Notes under the pieces: generated by a model
What the model was told of the DNA's origin: nothing
The model's input: the letters and a program-made list of their open reading frames with translations, nothing else
Databases searched by the model: none
Program-made: the position numbers and the translations under genes
Shown: positions 42,521 through 50,906 of the stretch, piece by piece
Layout: every line of letters starts with the position of its first letter
How positions within the stretch are numbered: position 1 is the stretch's first letter
From: an uncultured Tenacibaculum sp.
GTDB taxonomy: Bacteria; Bacteroidota; Bacteroidia; Flavobacteriales; Flavobacteriaceae
Assembly (NCBI GenBank): GCA_947497895.1
Contig: CANMIL010000003.1
Coordinates: 248,001-312,000, forward strand
Length of the DNA stretch: 64,000 nucleotides
Direction of reading: 5' to 3'

Positions 42521-43482
42521 ATGAAATTCTATTACTTTTTATTGCTTATGGTTTCTATTGCTTTTATAAACTGTAAAAAAGAACCGAATGCTCCTTTCGT
42601 TCCTAAAAATGAACTTGCTGACTTTATCTCTGAAAAGTCGCAGATTATTGATTTAGATACTCTAGTATACAAGAAGATTAAAGGGAAGCACGGTACAGTA
42701 GTTCATTATGATAGATATGATTTTGAACTGGGTAAAAATGACAAGGTTCAACTTAAATTAATCGAACTTTACGATTTCAAAGAAATATTATATCGAAATA
42801 TACAAACATTAACTACCGACAATAAACTCTTAGAAACCTCAGGTGTCTTAAAAATAGTGTTTACCTCTAATGGAAAAGAACTAAAACTTAAAAAAGGGCT
42901 AAAATTATTGTTTACCCACCAAAAGGAAGATTAAAAGACAATGATATTTTTCTTTCGAAAGAAGATTCACTTGGGAACATCAAATGGGAAATTACCAATC
43001 AAAACTATACAAATTATACTGTTCCATTAGGAGGAGGAATTACAAAAGAGATCACAATACTTAGAGATTCACTTCCCTACTATCAAAAAAGGTTTCAGGA
43101 TTATATTAATAAAGAAAACAGAATCAGAAATTATTTCGTTTTAACAGACAATTCTTGGAATTGGATTAATATTGATCGTTTCATCAACAACACAAAACCT
43201 GTAAACTTCAAACTAAAAGATGATAGCAATAACTTTTCTGGATTTCAGGTTTATATTAAATACGATAGTATTAGCTCTTTCCTCTCATATCCAAGATTCA
43301 AAGATAACCTCAATTTCACAGACATTCCTATTTCGGGTAAAACAAGTGCTATTGTTATTGGTGAATTAAAAAACCAAAAATATTATGATATAATCGAACT
43401 TTCAGAAAACATGCAAGCTGAAATTGATTTAAACATGAAAAAAACAACTAAAAAGCAGTTAAAAAGCCTATTCGATAAATAG
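42521..43482 (+). pseudogene. Secreted lipoprotein gene with a frameshift
   Basis: The first frame (42521-42934) encodes a lipoprotein signal (MVSIAFINCKK) and a beta-rich domain ending ELKLKKG. After the short run AAAAAAGGG near 42891-42899 the coding sense continues in the -1 frame (AKIIVYPPKGRLKDNDIFLS... ISGKTSAIVIGEL... KQLKSLFDK) to TAG at 43480-43482. Rejoined, it would be about 320 residues. A single missing base explains it: a real mutation or an assembly error. The site is not a standard slippery heptamer. Function unknown. Confidence 0.75.
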
Positions 43483-43487
43483 GCTTA
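43463..43487 (+). terminator. Hairpin overlapping the stop of the frameshifted gene
   Basis: AAGCCTA pairs with TAGGCTT; the stop codon is in the stem, and TCTTTG follows. It may end transcription before the thiamine-binding gene. Confidence 0.5.
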
Positions 43488-43511
43488 TCTTTGTTATTCA
43501 ATTTTTTATGA

Positions 43512-43772
43512 ATGAACATCTCAGTAGAACTTACTTTATCTCCACTTCAGAATGAATTTGAAGAACCAATCATCAATTTTATTAAAAAACTTAGAGCTTC
43601 AGGATTAACCGTTTTGGAAAATCCATTGAGTACTCAAGTCTATGGGGATTATGACAAAGTAATGCAGTTGTTAAACTCGGAAATAAAAAATGTTTTCGAA
43701 CTAATAGACAATGGGCTTATCTTTATAAAAATGGTTAAATCTGATAGAAGCGATTATGAGCCAAATTTTTGA
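43512..43772 (+). CDS. YkoF/MTH1187-like thiamine-binding protein
   Basis: This 86-residue protein matches the small thiamine-binding (DUF77-like) family: MNISVELTLSPL start, FIKKLRASGLTVLENPLSTQVYGDYDKVM centre. It overlaps the start of pnuC by 17 nt, so they are co-translated. The link suggests that this PnuC-type importer handles a vitamin, either thiamine or nicotinamide riboside. Confidence 0.8.
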   Translation: MNISVELTLSPLQNEFEEPIINFIKKLRASGLTVLENPLSTQVYGDYDKVMQLLNSEIKNVFELIDNGLIFIKMVKSDRSDYEPNF

Positions 43773-44385
43773 TTTTCTTTTCGGACAATATTCCACGTAT
43801 GATACCTTAGACATTGTTTTGGAAATTACTGCGGTAATTTTCGGTTTTTTATCTGTCTGGTGTTCCAAAAACAACAATATTTGGGTGTTTCCTACTGGGA
43901 TGATTAGTACGGCTATTTTTGTATACTTACTCTTGAAATGGGAACTATTAGGCGACATGATGATTAATGCTTATTACTTTATTATGAGTGTTTATGGCTG
44001 GTATATTTGGACGCGTAAAGTGGATGATAGTAGCGTAACCCCAATATCCAGAACCTCATCAATGGAAAAACAAATTAGTGTGATAATTTTTATCGCAACG
44101 CTTGGATTTGTTTATTTAGTATATACAATTTTTGATAAATGGAATGACTGGACGGCTTATGCCGATACTGTTACGACTGCCATATTTTTTGTAGGGATGT
44201 GGTTAATGGCACGACGAAAAATAGAGAACTGGATTTATTGGATTATTGGTAATATTATTTCGGTCCCGCTCTATTTTTATAAGGGATTTACCTTTACGAG
44301 TTTCCAGTATTTCGTATTTACATTTATTGCAATCTTAGGATATAAAGCATGGAAAAAAAATATAAACAGCAACCTATTAATCTAG
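43756..44385 (+). CDS. pnuC: PnuC-family vitamin transporter
   Basis: This 209-residue membrane protein has about seven hydrophobic helices and the PnuC landmarks NNIWVFPTGMISTAIFVYLL, GDMMINAYYFIMSVYGWYIW and NWIYWIIGNIISVPLYFYKG. PnuC proteins import nicotinamide riboside by facilitated diffusion, with the substrate trapped by phosphorylation. The next gene encodes a NadR-like kinase (37-nt overlap), which fits nicotinamide riboside; the thiamine-binding gene upstream leaves thiamine possible. Confidence 0.9.
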   Translation: MSQIFDFLFGQYSTYDTLDIVLEITAVIFGFLSVWCSKNNNIWVFPTGMISTAIFVYLLLKWELLGDMMINAYYFIMSVYGWYIWTRKVDDSSVTPISRTSSMEKQISVIIFIATLGFVYLVYTIFDKWNDWTAYADTVTTAIFFVGMWLMARRKIENWIYWIIGNIISVPLYFYKGFTFTSFQYFVFTFIAILGYKAWKKNINSNLLI

Positions 44386-45002
44386 TTAAAGTCGTTTTAT
44401 TCGGCCCTGAAAGTACAGGAAAAACAACACTTTCTGGTCAATTAGCTAGACATTATAATACCGTTTGGGCTCCTGAATACGCAAGAGAATATTTGCAGGA
44501 TAAATGGAACAACGAGCGTAAAACTTGTGAAGAAAGCGATTTATTACCTATTGCTGAAGGTCAAATGGCATTGGAAAATGAACTGGCAAAGAAGGCTGAT
44601 AAGGTATTGATTTGTGATACCGATTTGTTAGAAACAAAGGTGTATTCTGAAGAATATTATGGTGGCTTTGTGGATCCAATTCTGGATGAAGCTGCTATTT
44701 CTAATTCTTATGATATTTACTTTTTAACCTATATTGATACTCCTTGGGAAGCTGACGATTTAAGAGACCGACCTGAGCAACGATTGGAAATGTTTAACGC
44801 TTTCGAAAATGCACTTAAAAAGTACAATCGCCCGTATGTTTTATTAAAAGGAGATAAGGAAACGCGATTAAAAAAAGCGGTAGAAGTAATTGATAAACTA
44901 CTTGCTGGCAAAGAGAATTTATATTCTTTTTCCAAAACGCTTACCGATATCGATATGCACTTTATGCATCAAGATAATTCAATGTCGAATGATCTTTTCT
45001 AA
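44349..45002 (+). CDS. NadR-like ribosylnicotinamide kinase
   Basis: This 217-residue protein resembles the kinase domain of NadR: Walker A FGPESTGKTTLSGQLA near residue 18, APEYAREYL, LICDTDLLETKVYSEEYYG and DLRDRPEQRLEMF. It would phosphorylate nicotinamide riboside as it enters through PnuC. It lacks the nucleotidyltransferase and HTH domains of full-length NadR. The start overlaps pnuC by 37 nt. Confidence 0.87.
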   Translation: MEKKYKQQPINLVKVVLFGPESTGKTTLSGQLARHYNTVWAPEYAREYLQDKWNNERKTCEESDLLPIAEGQMALENELAKKADKVLICDTDLLETKVYSEEYYGGFVDPILDEAAISNSYDIYFLTYIDTPWEADDLRDRPEQRLEMFNAFENALKKYNRPYVLLKGDKETRLKKAVEVIDKLLAGKENLYSFSKTLTDIDMHFMHQDNSMSNDLF

Positions 45003-45129
45003 GACGATTTGTTATTAAAAATTTCATAGGTATTAATTGAATTATTTTTTCATTGTAATAGGCAAAATAATAAAGCATAGCCTTAGCGGTAGAATGCAAA
45101 AAAACTGTTTATGTAGGAAATATTTATTT

Positions 45130-45302
45130 AACGTGAGTTCGATGTAAGAATTATTAAACTTAAAAAGTGTCAATTCGAGTGAAAATCGTAGGGTTTTTGT
45201 ATCGAGAATAGCTTTTTAATGTCGAAAATCAATTGTTTTCGATACATTTTTCTTGAAAAAACACTCAAACTGACATTGATTTTCTTATATCGAACTCACG
45301 TT
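45130..45302. repeat. MITE-like palindromic element
   Basis: AACGTGAGTTCGATGTAAGAA (20 of 21 bases paired) at 45130-45150 faces its inverted copy at 45282-45302; inner arms also pair (GTGTCAATTCGAGTG with CACTCAAACTGACA). A second, central stem is formed around TCGAAAATCAATTGTTTTCGA. The 173-bp block holds no gene and has the form of a small non-autonomous element or structured intergenic repeat. The rest of 45003-45129 is empty. Confidence 0.65.
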
Positions 45303-45320
45303 ATTTATAAATCATATAAG

Positions 45321-45722
45321 ATGCAAAAGCATTTAATTTTAAAAGAGTTAAGCTTTAAGGCTATTCGTAGTTCTGGTAGTGGTGGACAACATGTAAATAA
45401 AGTGTCTTCTAAAGTAGAACTTCATTTTTCTATTGCTACTTCTGAAGGTCTTTCAGACAATGAAAAAGAAAGGCTTTTAAAAAAGCTATCTGGTAAATTG
45501 TCAAAAGATGGGATTATCATATTGACCTCTCAGGAAAGTCGTTCGCAACACAGGAATAAAGAATTGGTTATTGAACGTTTTTTAAATCTGATTCAACAAG
45601 CTCTGATTGTTCCTAAAATTCGTAAGAAAACAAAGCCGAGCAGAGCCTCCAAAAAGAAACGTTTGGATGTTAAAAAACAGCATTCTGAGAAGAAAGAAAA
45701 TCGTAAGAAGTTTCGGTTTTAA
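45321..45722 (+). CDS. arfB: Ribosome rescue factor ArfB (peptidyl-tRNA hydrolase)
   Basis: From the ATG at 45321 (MQKHLILKELSFKAIRSSGSGGQHVNKV) the protein has 133 residues, the family length. The GGQ motif that hydrolyses peptidyl-tRNA is near residue 21. The basic C-terminal tail (RKKTKPSRASKKKRLDVKKQ...) enters the empty mRNA channel of stalled ribosomes. An upstream in-frame ATG at 45219 lies in the palindromic repeat and is unlikely. Confidence 0.92.
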   Translation: MQKHLILKELSFKAIRSSGSGGQHVNKVSSKVELHFSIATSEGLSDNEKERLLKKLSGKLSKDGIIILTSQESRSQHRNKELVIERFLNLIQQALIVPKIRKKTKPSRASKKKRLDVKKQHSEKKENRKKFRF

Positions 45723-45767
45723 TATAAATTCTATTTTCAATTAGAATTATCGATGTGCAATGACTAT

Positions 45768-46055
45768 TTATAATTTCTGATCGAGATCTTGTTTTCCTAT
45801 AATTACCATTATTTCAATAACATTTCCATTTATTTTATAATAGATACTATCAACTCCACAAACACAACGTCTGTACCCTTGCTTTATATAATCTACCGCT
45901 TCAAAAGAAAATGGTTGTTCAGCAATCATATCAAAATAGTCAAAAAATGAATTGAAGTACTTGTCCGCTTGTTTGGCTCCAAATTTTCTAACACCGTAAT
46001 GGTGAATTCGAATTAAATCGTTCTTAGCCGCATTACTTAAACGATACTTAGTCAT
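45768..46055 (-). CDS. parE: ParE-type toxin
   Basis: This 95-residue protein is of the RelE/ParE family: YRLSNAAKNDLIRIHHYGVRKFG at the start, YFDMIAEQPF in the middle and RRCVCGVDSIYYKINGNVIEIM near the end. ParE toxins poison DNA gyrase. It overlaps the antitoxin gene by 8 bp, the usual coupling. Confidence 0.88.
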   Translation of the reverse strand: MTKYRLSNAAKNDLIRIHHYGVRKFGAKQADKYFNSFFDYFDMIAEQPFSFEAVDYIKQGYRRCVCGVDSIYYKINGNVIEIMVIIGKQDLDQKL

Positions 46056-46287
46056 TAAGTAAAGACCTTGATTGCTTTAAAATATCTGCTTTACTGTCAT
46101 TGGTAAACCCACTATTTTCAGCTTTCTCAAGTTTAGCACGAATCCAATCTATTTGAGCTTGTTGATTTCGAGCTTGTCGTATCAAATCATTTACTAACTC
46201 ACTTTTACTAGAGTACTCTTTGGTATCGACCTGAGCTTTTAGCCATTCATCATTTGGTTCTGTTAAAGAAATACTTTGTCTCGCCAT
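46048..46287 (-). CDS. parD: ParD-type antitoxin
   Basis: This 79-residue protein begins MARQSISLTEPNDEWLKAQVD, the ribbon-helix-helix of ParD antitoxins, which bind their own promoter. The C-terminal part wraps the toxin. It is the first gene of the pair. Confidence 0.88.
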   Translation of the reverse strand: MARQSISLTEPNDEWLKAQVDTKEYSSKSELVNDLIRQARNQQAQIDWIRAKLEKAENSGFTNDSKADILKQSRSLLND

Positions 46288-46466
46288 GATTTTTATTTAT
46301 ATGATGTAAATATACACCAAAAACGAACCAAATCAAAATTATGTAAGTAACGGATATTAAACGTTTTCATCATAAAACAATGTGAGTAAACTCAAACAGT
46401 AAGTCGATTATCTTTTACCCAAAAAAAACCTAATAAAACTGAGAATTACTTTTCATAGGACACCTT

Positions 46467-47736
46467 GTTGGCATTAGTTATTTTTCGTCAAAATGAAACA
46501 TCATTAATTCCATAAAAACTTCTTTGTCTTTGTCATTAGGTAATCTAAATTTATAACTCAAAGAGGATTCTCCATTTTTACCATTTCTCGAAACGAAGTA
46601 TTCGTGTTGTTCAGATTCTTCATCCGCTGTTTCAATAATCTTTGTGAAGTCCTTGTTTGTTACAAAAAATATTAAGGCTACTTTAGAATCTCTCCAAGTC
46701 AAGTATCTGTCAAATAATTGATTTATAGCTTTATTAAATTCATTTGCTCCTTTCCAAAATTTAAGCTCTGCAACAAAAACATTTGAGTTGTCTTCAGAAT
46801 ATTTAAGAATAATATCAGTTTTCCCTTTTTTATTAAAAGTCTCTCCTGTCGCAGTAATTGATTCATATCTTGTCTCAAGTATAAACAAAAACTGGTCTCG
46901 TAACCCTTCTTCATCCTTTCCTTTGTACAAAGCAGGTTTTTTCTCCATACTTTTTCCTGCATCATAAATCACTTTTAGAATATCAGAATACATTTTTTTA
47001 TGCATTGTTGGAGCAGAGGAAAATTCTTTTCCTTTGTCAACCTTTGGTTGAGGAATTATTGCTTTTTTTATAGAAGGAACAGTAAAAATAGATTCTGTTT
47101 CAGAATTTGTTGAGATGTTAATTGCAGAGAAGAAATCATTTTCTTTAAGAAACTTATCTTTAGTTTGCTTGAATATTCTACTTATCAATCCAACTGCTTT
47201 TGAATTCCATTGGTTTGCAAATACGTTTACATTTCCTAAATTAGTAAAAGCAGATTTGTAAATTTCTGCTTTTTCATTTCTGAATTTTTGAGCATCTTGT
47301 TCATAGATTTTAAAAGATAAGGTTACTTCGTTTTTATGTTCATTTATACTAATTTCATAAGTAGTCATTGTCCAACTACTTGGTTGAATTTTAAATAGCA
47401 CAGGTGAACCAGAAAACTTATAATGTACTGTGAAGTAATATACTTCTTTTTCATATTCGTAACCTCTGTAACTTCTATCTCTATATTTTTCTTTTTTTAC
47501 TATAGGTTTATCAATTCGTTCGCTTTCTTTATAAATCTCGATGGGTTCCACAGAAAATTCACTTAAAAGATACTCTTTGTATTCATCCTCATCAACACCT
47601 AAAATATATTCCTTTGATTCTCCTTCTATATGCTTTTTAAGATTGTCTTCAAATTGCTTTTCAGCACTAAAGCTGTCGACTTCTGCAAAGGCTTTTATTT
47701 TGGTTCTGTACATTCTTTTTTCTAATTAATGCCAAC
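46467..47736. repeat. Cassette-like unit 1 bounded by matched 10-bp inverted repeats
   Basis: GTTGGCATTA (46467-46476) faces TAATGCCAAC (47727-47736), an exact inverted pair that tightly encloses one gene: the left arm lies 1 bp from its stop, the right arm 14 bp before its start. The next unit has the same layout with a different pair. Confidence 0.6.
46478..47713 (-). CDS. PD-(D/E)XK-like nuclease-domain protein
   Basis: This 411-residue protein has a C-terminal domain with the order expected of a PD-(D/E)XK nuclease: EGLRDQFLFILETRYE, GKTDIILKY (Asp near 295) and VFVAELKFWKG (Glu-x-Lys near 312). The N-terminal 220 residues are a beta-rich region without known motif. It resembles restriction-endonuclease-like proteins of accessory regions. 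No methyltransferase is nearby, so it is not an ordinary restriction system. It sits in a cassette-like unit. Confidence 0.65.
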   Translation of the reverse strand: MYRTKIKAFAEVDSFSAEKQFEDNLKKHIEGESKEYILGVDEDEYKEYLLSEFSVEPIEIYKESERIDKPIVKKEKYRDRSYRGYEYEKEVYYFTVHYKFSGSPVLFKIQPSSWTMTTYEISINEHKNEVTLSFKIYEQDAQKFRNEKAEIYKSAFTNLGNVNVFANQWNSKAVGLISRIFKQTKDKFLKENDFFSAINISTNSETESIFTVPSIKKAIIPQPKVDKGKEFSSAPTMHKKMYSDILKVIYDAGKSMEKKPALYKGKDEEGLRDQFLFILETRYESITATGETFNKKGKTDIILKYSEDNSNVFVAELKFWKGANEFNKAINQLFDRYLTWRDSKVALIFFVTNKDFTKIIETADEESEQHEYFVSRNGKNGESSLSYKFRLPNDKDKEVFMELMMFHFDEK

Positions 47737-47851
47737 GGTTTTATGTATGGCTCGTTGAGGAAGATCAGCTATGATTTTCCACCGTGACCGAAAGATAACA
47801 AATTGCAATGAATTCCGATTAAGAATTCAGCCGCAATAGGCTATACAAGTT
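47737..47851. other. attC-like palindromic spacer between two cassette units
   Basis: The spacer has ends that can pair: TGTATGGCTCGTTGAGG near the left and CCGCAATAGGCTATACA near the right (12 of 17 bases complementary), with GAATTC...GAATTC in the centre. With the flanking CAAC and GTTG motifs the layout is like a folded gene-cassette recombination site. No integron integrase is in the window. Confidence 0.45.
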
Positions 47852-47867
47852 GTTGTGGGTAGTTTTT

Positions 47868-48446
47868 TTATTTACCTTTTGTTTCTTTTTTTACCTTTTC
47901 CCATTCATTTTTTAACATTACTTGAATGTTGGTTAATAGTAATTCAGTTTTTTCAGTCGCAATTTTCAAGTCATTTTCTGTTTTATATTTTGACTTATAA
48001 AAATCTATAAAAAAATCAATGATTTCGAGAGTTTTTAGATCTTCTTTTGGGTTGAATCGTAATTTTAATAATGTCAGTTTTGAAGTCAAATCTTTTAGTT
48101 CTGCATGATCGTGCTTCTTAAAGGCATTTTTGGTAACGGAATCAAAATAATGTTTTTGAAATTCGTAATTTTCGTTATCCATTGTTTCTTGAGTTGGATG
48201 GTCAAGTTCTATTCTTTTAATCTCATCTTCGTAGAAAATCAATGTATCCGTAATTAATGCAATTACTTCCGAAACTTCATTTCGGATTGTTGATAACCAC
48301 TTAATTCTTTCAGTTGTAATTACATCAATAAATTTAGATGTTTTTATATTTCGTCTTGTATGATAATGACCTAAAACAGTTGCAAGAAATGTTAACAAAA
48401 TTCCAGTCAGAATTATATAATCTTTAGGTAGTAGTTCCAATTTCAC
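47868..48446 (-). CDS. Membrane-anchored protein of unknown function
   Basis: This 192-residue protein has one N-terminal membrane helix (DYIILTGILLTFLATVLGHY) and a long helical cytoplasmic part (TERIKWLSTIRNEVSEVIALITDTL..., ending KNEWEKVKKETKGK). It lies 8 bp after its partner gene, which has the same one-helix layout. I do not recognise a family with certainty; both are inside cassette unit 2. Confidence 0.6.
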   Translation of the reverse strand: MKLELLPKDYIILTGILLTFLATVLGHYHTRRNIKTSKFIDVITTERIKWLSTIRNEVSEVIALITDTLIFYEDEIKRIELDHPTQETMDNENYEFQKHYFDSVTKNAFKKHDHAELKDLTSKLTLLKLRFNPKEDLKTLEIIDFFIDFYKSKYKTENDLKIATEKTELLLTNIQVMLKNEWEKVKKETKGK

Positions 48447-48454
48447 TTTAGTTT

Positions 48455-48973
48455 TTATTCGATGTATTTAAATTCTTTTCCTGGGTTTTCATATACATTA
48501 ATCATTCTTTTATAACCATCAATTACAATGTTGTAATCTAGTTCATTCATTTTTCGGTTAGGCTCATTTTTACTATCCTTTATATCATTCAAGTATTTAA
48601 TGAAATTTTTACTTATAAACTTTAAATCAGTCACTTGCTGAATTTTTAAGTTCGAGCAATTTGCTAATACTGCTCCCTCTATTTTTAAAATGAATGATTC
48701 TATAACCTCCATTTTCTTTAAAAAAATAGACAGATTCATTAAGTTTCTAGCTTCGTCAGCGTGAAGAAAATTATCATCACTTTTTTTAGGAAAATACTTA
48801 TTCGGTGGTTGAGATTCTTTTATCAACTCGAACAATTTTTTCACTTGTCTGTTTGCCTTCCATTTGTCAAATTGTTTATCAAATTGAAATTTTATCAAAA
48901 GAGCAATTATTCCTAAACTAAAAGCAAAGGTTGGTCCAATTAAAGCTCCATAATCTTTTAAAAAATCTTTCAT
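48455..48973 (-). CDS. Membrane-anchored partner protein of unknown function
   Basis: This 172-residue protein has one N-terminal helix (LIGPTFAFSLGIIALLIKF) and a helical soluble domain (MNLSIFLKKMEVIESFILKIEG). It is the first gene of a two-gene unit; the second gene begins 8 bp on. The matching layout of the pair suggests a complex at the membrane. Function unknown. Confidence 0.6.
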   Translation of the reverse strand: MKDFLKDYGALIGPTFAFSLGIIALLIKFQFDKQFDKWKANRQVKKLFELIKESQPPNKYFPKKSDDNFLHADEARNLMNLSIFLKKMEVIESFILKIEGAVLANCSNLKIQQVTDLKFISKNFIKYLNDIKDSKNEPNRKMNELDYNIVIDGYKRMINVYENPGKEFKYIE

Positions 48974-49338
48974 TTCAAATTACCCACAACTAGTTATATA
49001 TGCACAAATACATCAGTTATCACCTATATATTCCCAGATAATCTAACCTTTTTAGGTTTTGTTATGTATTCAATTAACTATTAAAAAGCAGTATCTAAAA
49101 AGGAAAAATTTACTTTAAGAAAAGAAATATAGAAGCATGTGGTTAAAACATAGATATTTCCTTAGATTTTGTAGTATTTCGTTAATTTTTTAGTTTGCTT
49201 TTTCTTTACGACACCAAGCTATAAAAAACAGTTGAAATTTCCTTGCGGGTTCCCGTAAAATCCCTAATTTTTAATTTTGAGTGTTGAGTTTTTAGTATTG
49301 AGTTTTAAATGTTAAATTTTGAATTTTAAGTGTTCGTG

Positions 49339-49985
49339 CTAGTCTTTTCGGTCTTAGGAGAAATCTAAACTAAAATCAGCATAAAAAATAGTAATAAGAT
49401 TTCTCAGTCGTTGCCTTCTTCGAAATGACACTGTTTTAATTTTGAGTATCGAATTTTGAATTATGAGTACGAGTCATTTCGACTTTAGGAGAAATCTAAA
49501 CTAACATCGGTACTAAAATAGCAAAGAGATTTCTCAGTCGTTGCCTCCTTCGAAATGACACTGTTTTAACTTTGAGTGTTGAATTTTGAATTATGAGTAC
49601 GAGTCATTTTAACTTTAGGAGAAATCTAAACAAAAATCAGCACAAAAAATAGTAATAAGATTTCTCAGTCGTTACCTTCTTCGAAATGACACTGCTTTAA
49701 TTTTGAGTGTTGAACTTTCAATTATGAATACGAGTCATTTCGACCCTGGGAGAAATCTGAACCAAGATCAGTAAAAAAAATAACAACCAGATTTCTCAGT
49801 CGTTGCCTTCTTCGAAATGACGCTGTTTTAATTTTGAGTGTTGGATTTTGAATTATGAGCACGAGTCATTTCGACCTTAGGAGAAATCTAAACCAATATC
49901 AGTACTAAAAACAACAACGAGATTTCTCAGTAGTTACCTTCTTCGAAATGACACTACTTTGATTTTGAGTGTTGAATTATTATTT
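49339..49985. repeat. Five tandem ~131-bp palindromic repeats
   Basis: Units start near 49339, 49471, 49601, 49732 and 49863. Each has GTCATTTCGACTTTAGGAG, GAGAAATCTAAAC, a variable A-rich loop, AGATTTCTCAGTCGTTGCC, TTCGAAATGAC, then a TTTTGAGTGTTGAATTTTGA linker. The two ends of each unit pair (GTCATTTCGA with TCGAAATGAC; GAGAAATCT with AGATTTCTC), so each can form a hairpin. No coding sense is visible. The stretch 48991-49338 before it is A/T-rich with similar TTGAGTGTTGAG linkers and nothing else. Confidence 0.9.
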
Positions 49986-49991
49986 TATTCT

Positions 49992-50906
49992 TTAACGATG
50001 ATAAAAAGATAAGACTGAATCTAGCCAAATACTGGGTAAACCTAATTGCCCGAAGTGTCCAACGCCTTTCATAATGCTTAGTTGCGCGTTCGGACAAACC
50101 TTTTCCTTTAAATGATAAGCTATTTCAACTTTTGCTACCTCATCTTTATCTCCCCAACAAATATGAACAGGGATTTCTGTGTTTTTTAATGCAGGCAACC
50201 AGCGTTTTGCTTCGTATTTCCTTCGATCAAAAATGTATTTTATGGTAAGGTAAGTCACTCGCTTTCCTTTATTATAGGTGGTCATATCCCATAATCGTGT
50301 GATTTCTTTTTCATCGAGCGGGCTATCGCCATGCGCACTTCTCACTTGATGACGAAAAATCCATTTGGTAGAGATTTTAGCTAAGTATTTACCAAGTTTC
50401 GTTAACAATAACTTCTGCATTATTCTTAAATCTGCTAACTCAAGAACAACACTTCCGTTGGTAAACGTATAGCTTTTAAACCCGTCAGAAAATGTATTTG
50501 GAAGGCTTTTTTCAACTTCTCTAGCTACTAGTTCGGTTGCCACACTATTCCCCATATCATGCGCCAATAAATGTCCTCCAGTAACACCAAAATGCTTCCA
50601 TACCTCCAAGGCTATATCTGCTTGTTCTAATAATGAATATGAATACCCTTTTATGGGCTTATCGCTAAAACCATAGCCTGGAAAATCAAATAAAACAATG
50701 CGTTCGAAATGTTTTGACAATCCATTTAATACCAAATGATAGGAAAATGAACTCTCTGGAAAGCCATGCAATAATACTAGTGTCTTGTCAGAAGAGGCTG
50801 AAGAATCCCCAACTTCTTTTGTAAATATTTTTAGTCCGTTTGCCTTGTTCGAGTTGATATAAACTCCAGATGCTTCCCAATCTTTTAATTCTTTATCCTT
50901 AATCAT
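49992..50906 (-). CDS. Alpha/beta hydrolase (dehalogenase/epoxide-hydrolase type)
   Basis: This 304-residue protein has the alpha/beta hydrolase layout: oxyanion region LLHGFPESSFSY, FDFPGYGFSDKP, nucleophile elbow LLAHDMGNSVATEL (Asp in place of Ser, as in haloalkane dehalogenases and epoxide hydrolases), CWGDKDEVAKV and catalytic His in GVGHFGQLG. No signal peptide. It overlaps the next gene upstream by 8 bp. Substrate unknown. Confidence 0.85.
   Translation of the reverse strand: MIKDKELKDWEASGVYINSNKANGLKIFTKEVGDSSASSDKTLVLLHGFPESSFSYHLVLNGLSKHFERIVLFDFPGYGFSDKPIKGYSYSLLEQADIALEVWKHFGVTGGHLLAHDMGNSVATELVAREVEKSLPNTFSDGFKSYTFTNGSVVLELADLRIMQKLLLTKLGKYLAKISTKWIFRHQVRSAHGDSPLDEKEITRLWDMTTYNKGKRVTYLTIKYIFDRRKYEAKRWLPALKNTEIPVHICWGDKDEVAKVEIAYHLKEKVCPNAQLSIMKGVGHFGQLGLPSIWLDSVLSFYHR

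Larger units (their letters stand above)
47852..48990. repeat. Cassette-like unit 2 bounded by matched 10-bp inverted repeats
   Basis: GTTGTGGGTA (47852-47861) faces TACCCACAAC (48981-48990), an exact inverted pair that encloses two membrane-protein genes. The arms begin and end with the same GTTG/CAAC as unit 1, but the inner bases differ and match only within the unit. Confidence 0.6.

Noticed and set aside
42885..42900. Programmed -1 frameshift in the secreted lipoprotein gene
   Set aside because: The frame-0 codons are CTT AAA AAA GGG, which does not give a standard X-XXY-YYZ slippery heptamer, and I saw no convincing downstream pseudoknot. A simple indel is more likely.
46478..47713. 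A standard restriction-modification system
   Set aside because: A nuclease-like domain is visible but there is no methyltransferase or specificity gene nearby.
46467..48990. A classical integron
   Set aside because: No integrase or attI is in the window, and the matched unit-specific ends are not a feature of ordinary attC cassettes, so I describe it only as cassette-like.
49339..49985. CRISPR array
   Set aside because: Unit length (~131 bp) and near-identity over the whole unit exclude repeat-spacer structure, and no cas gene is present.
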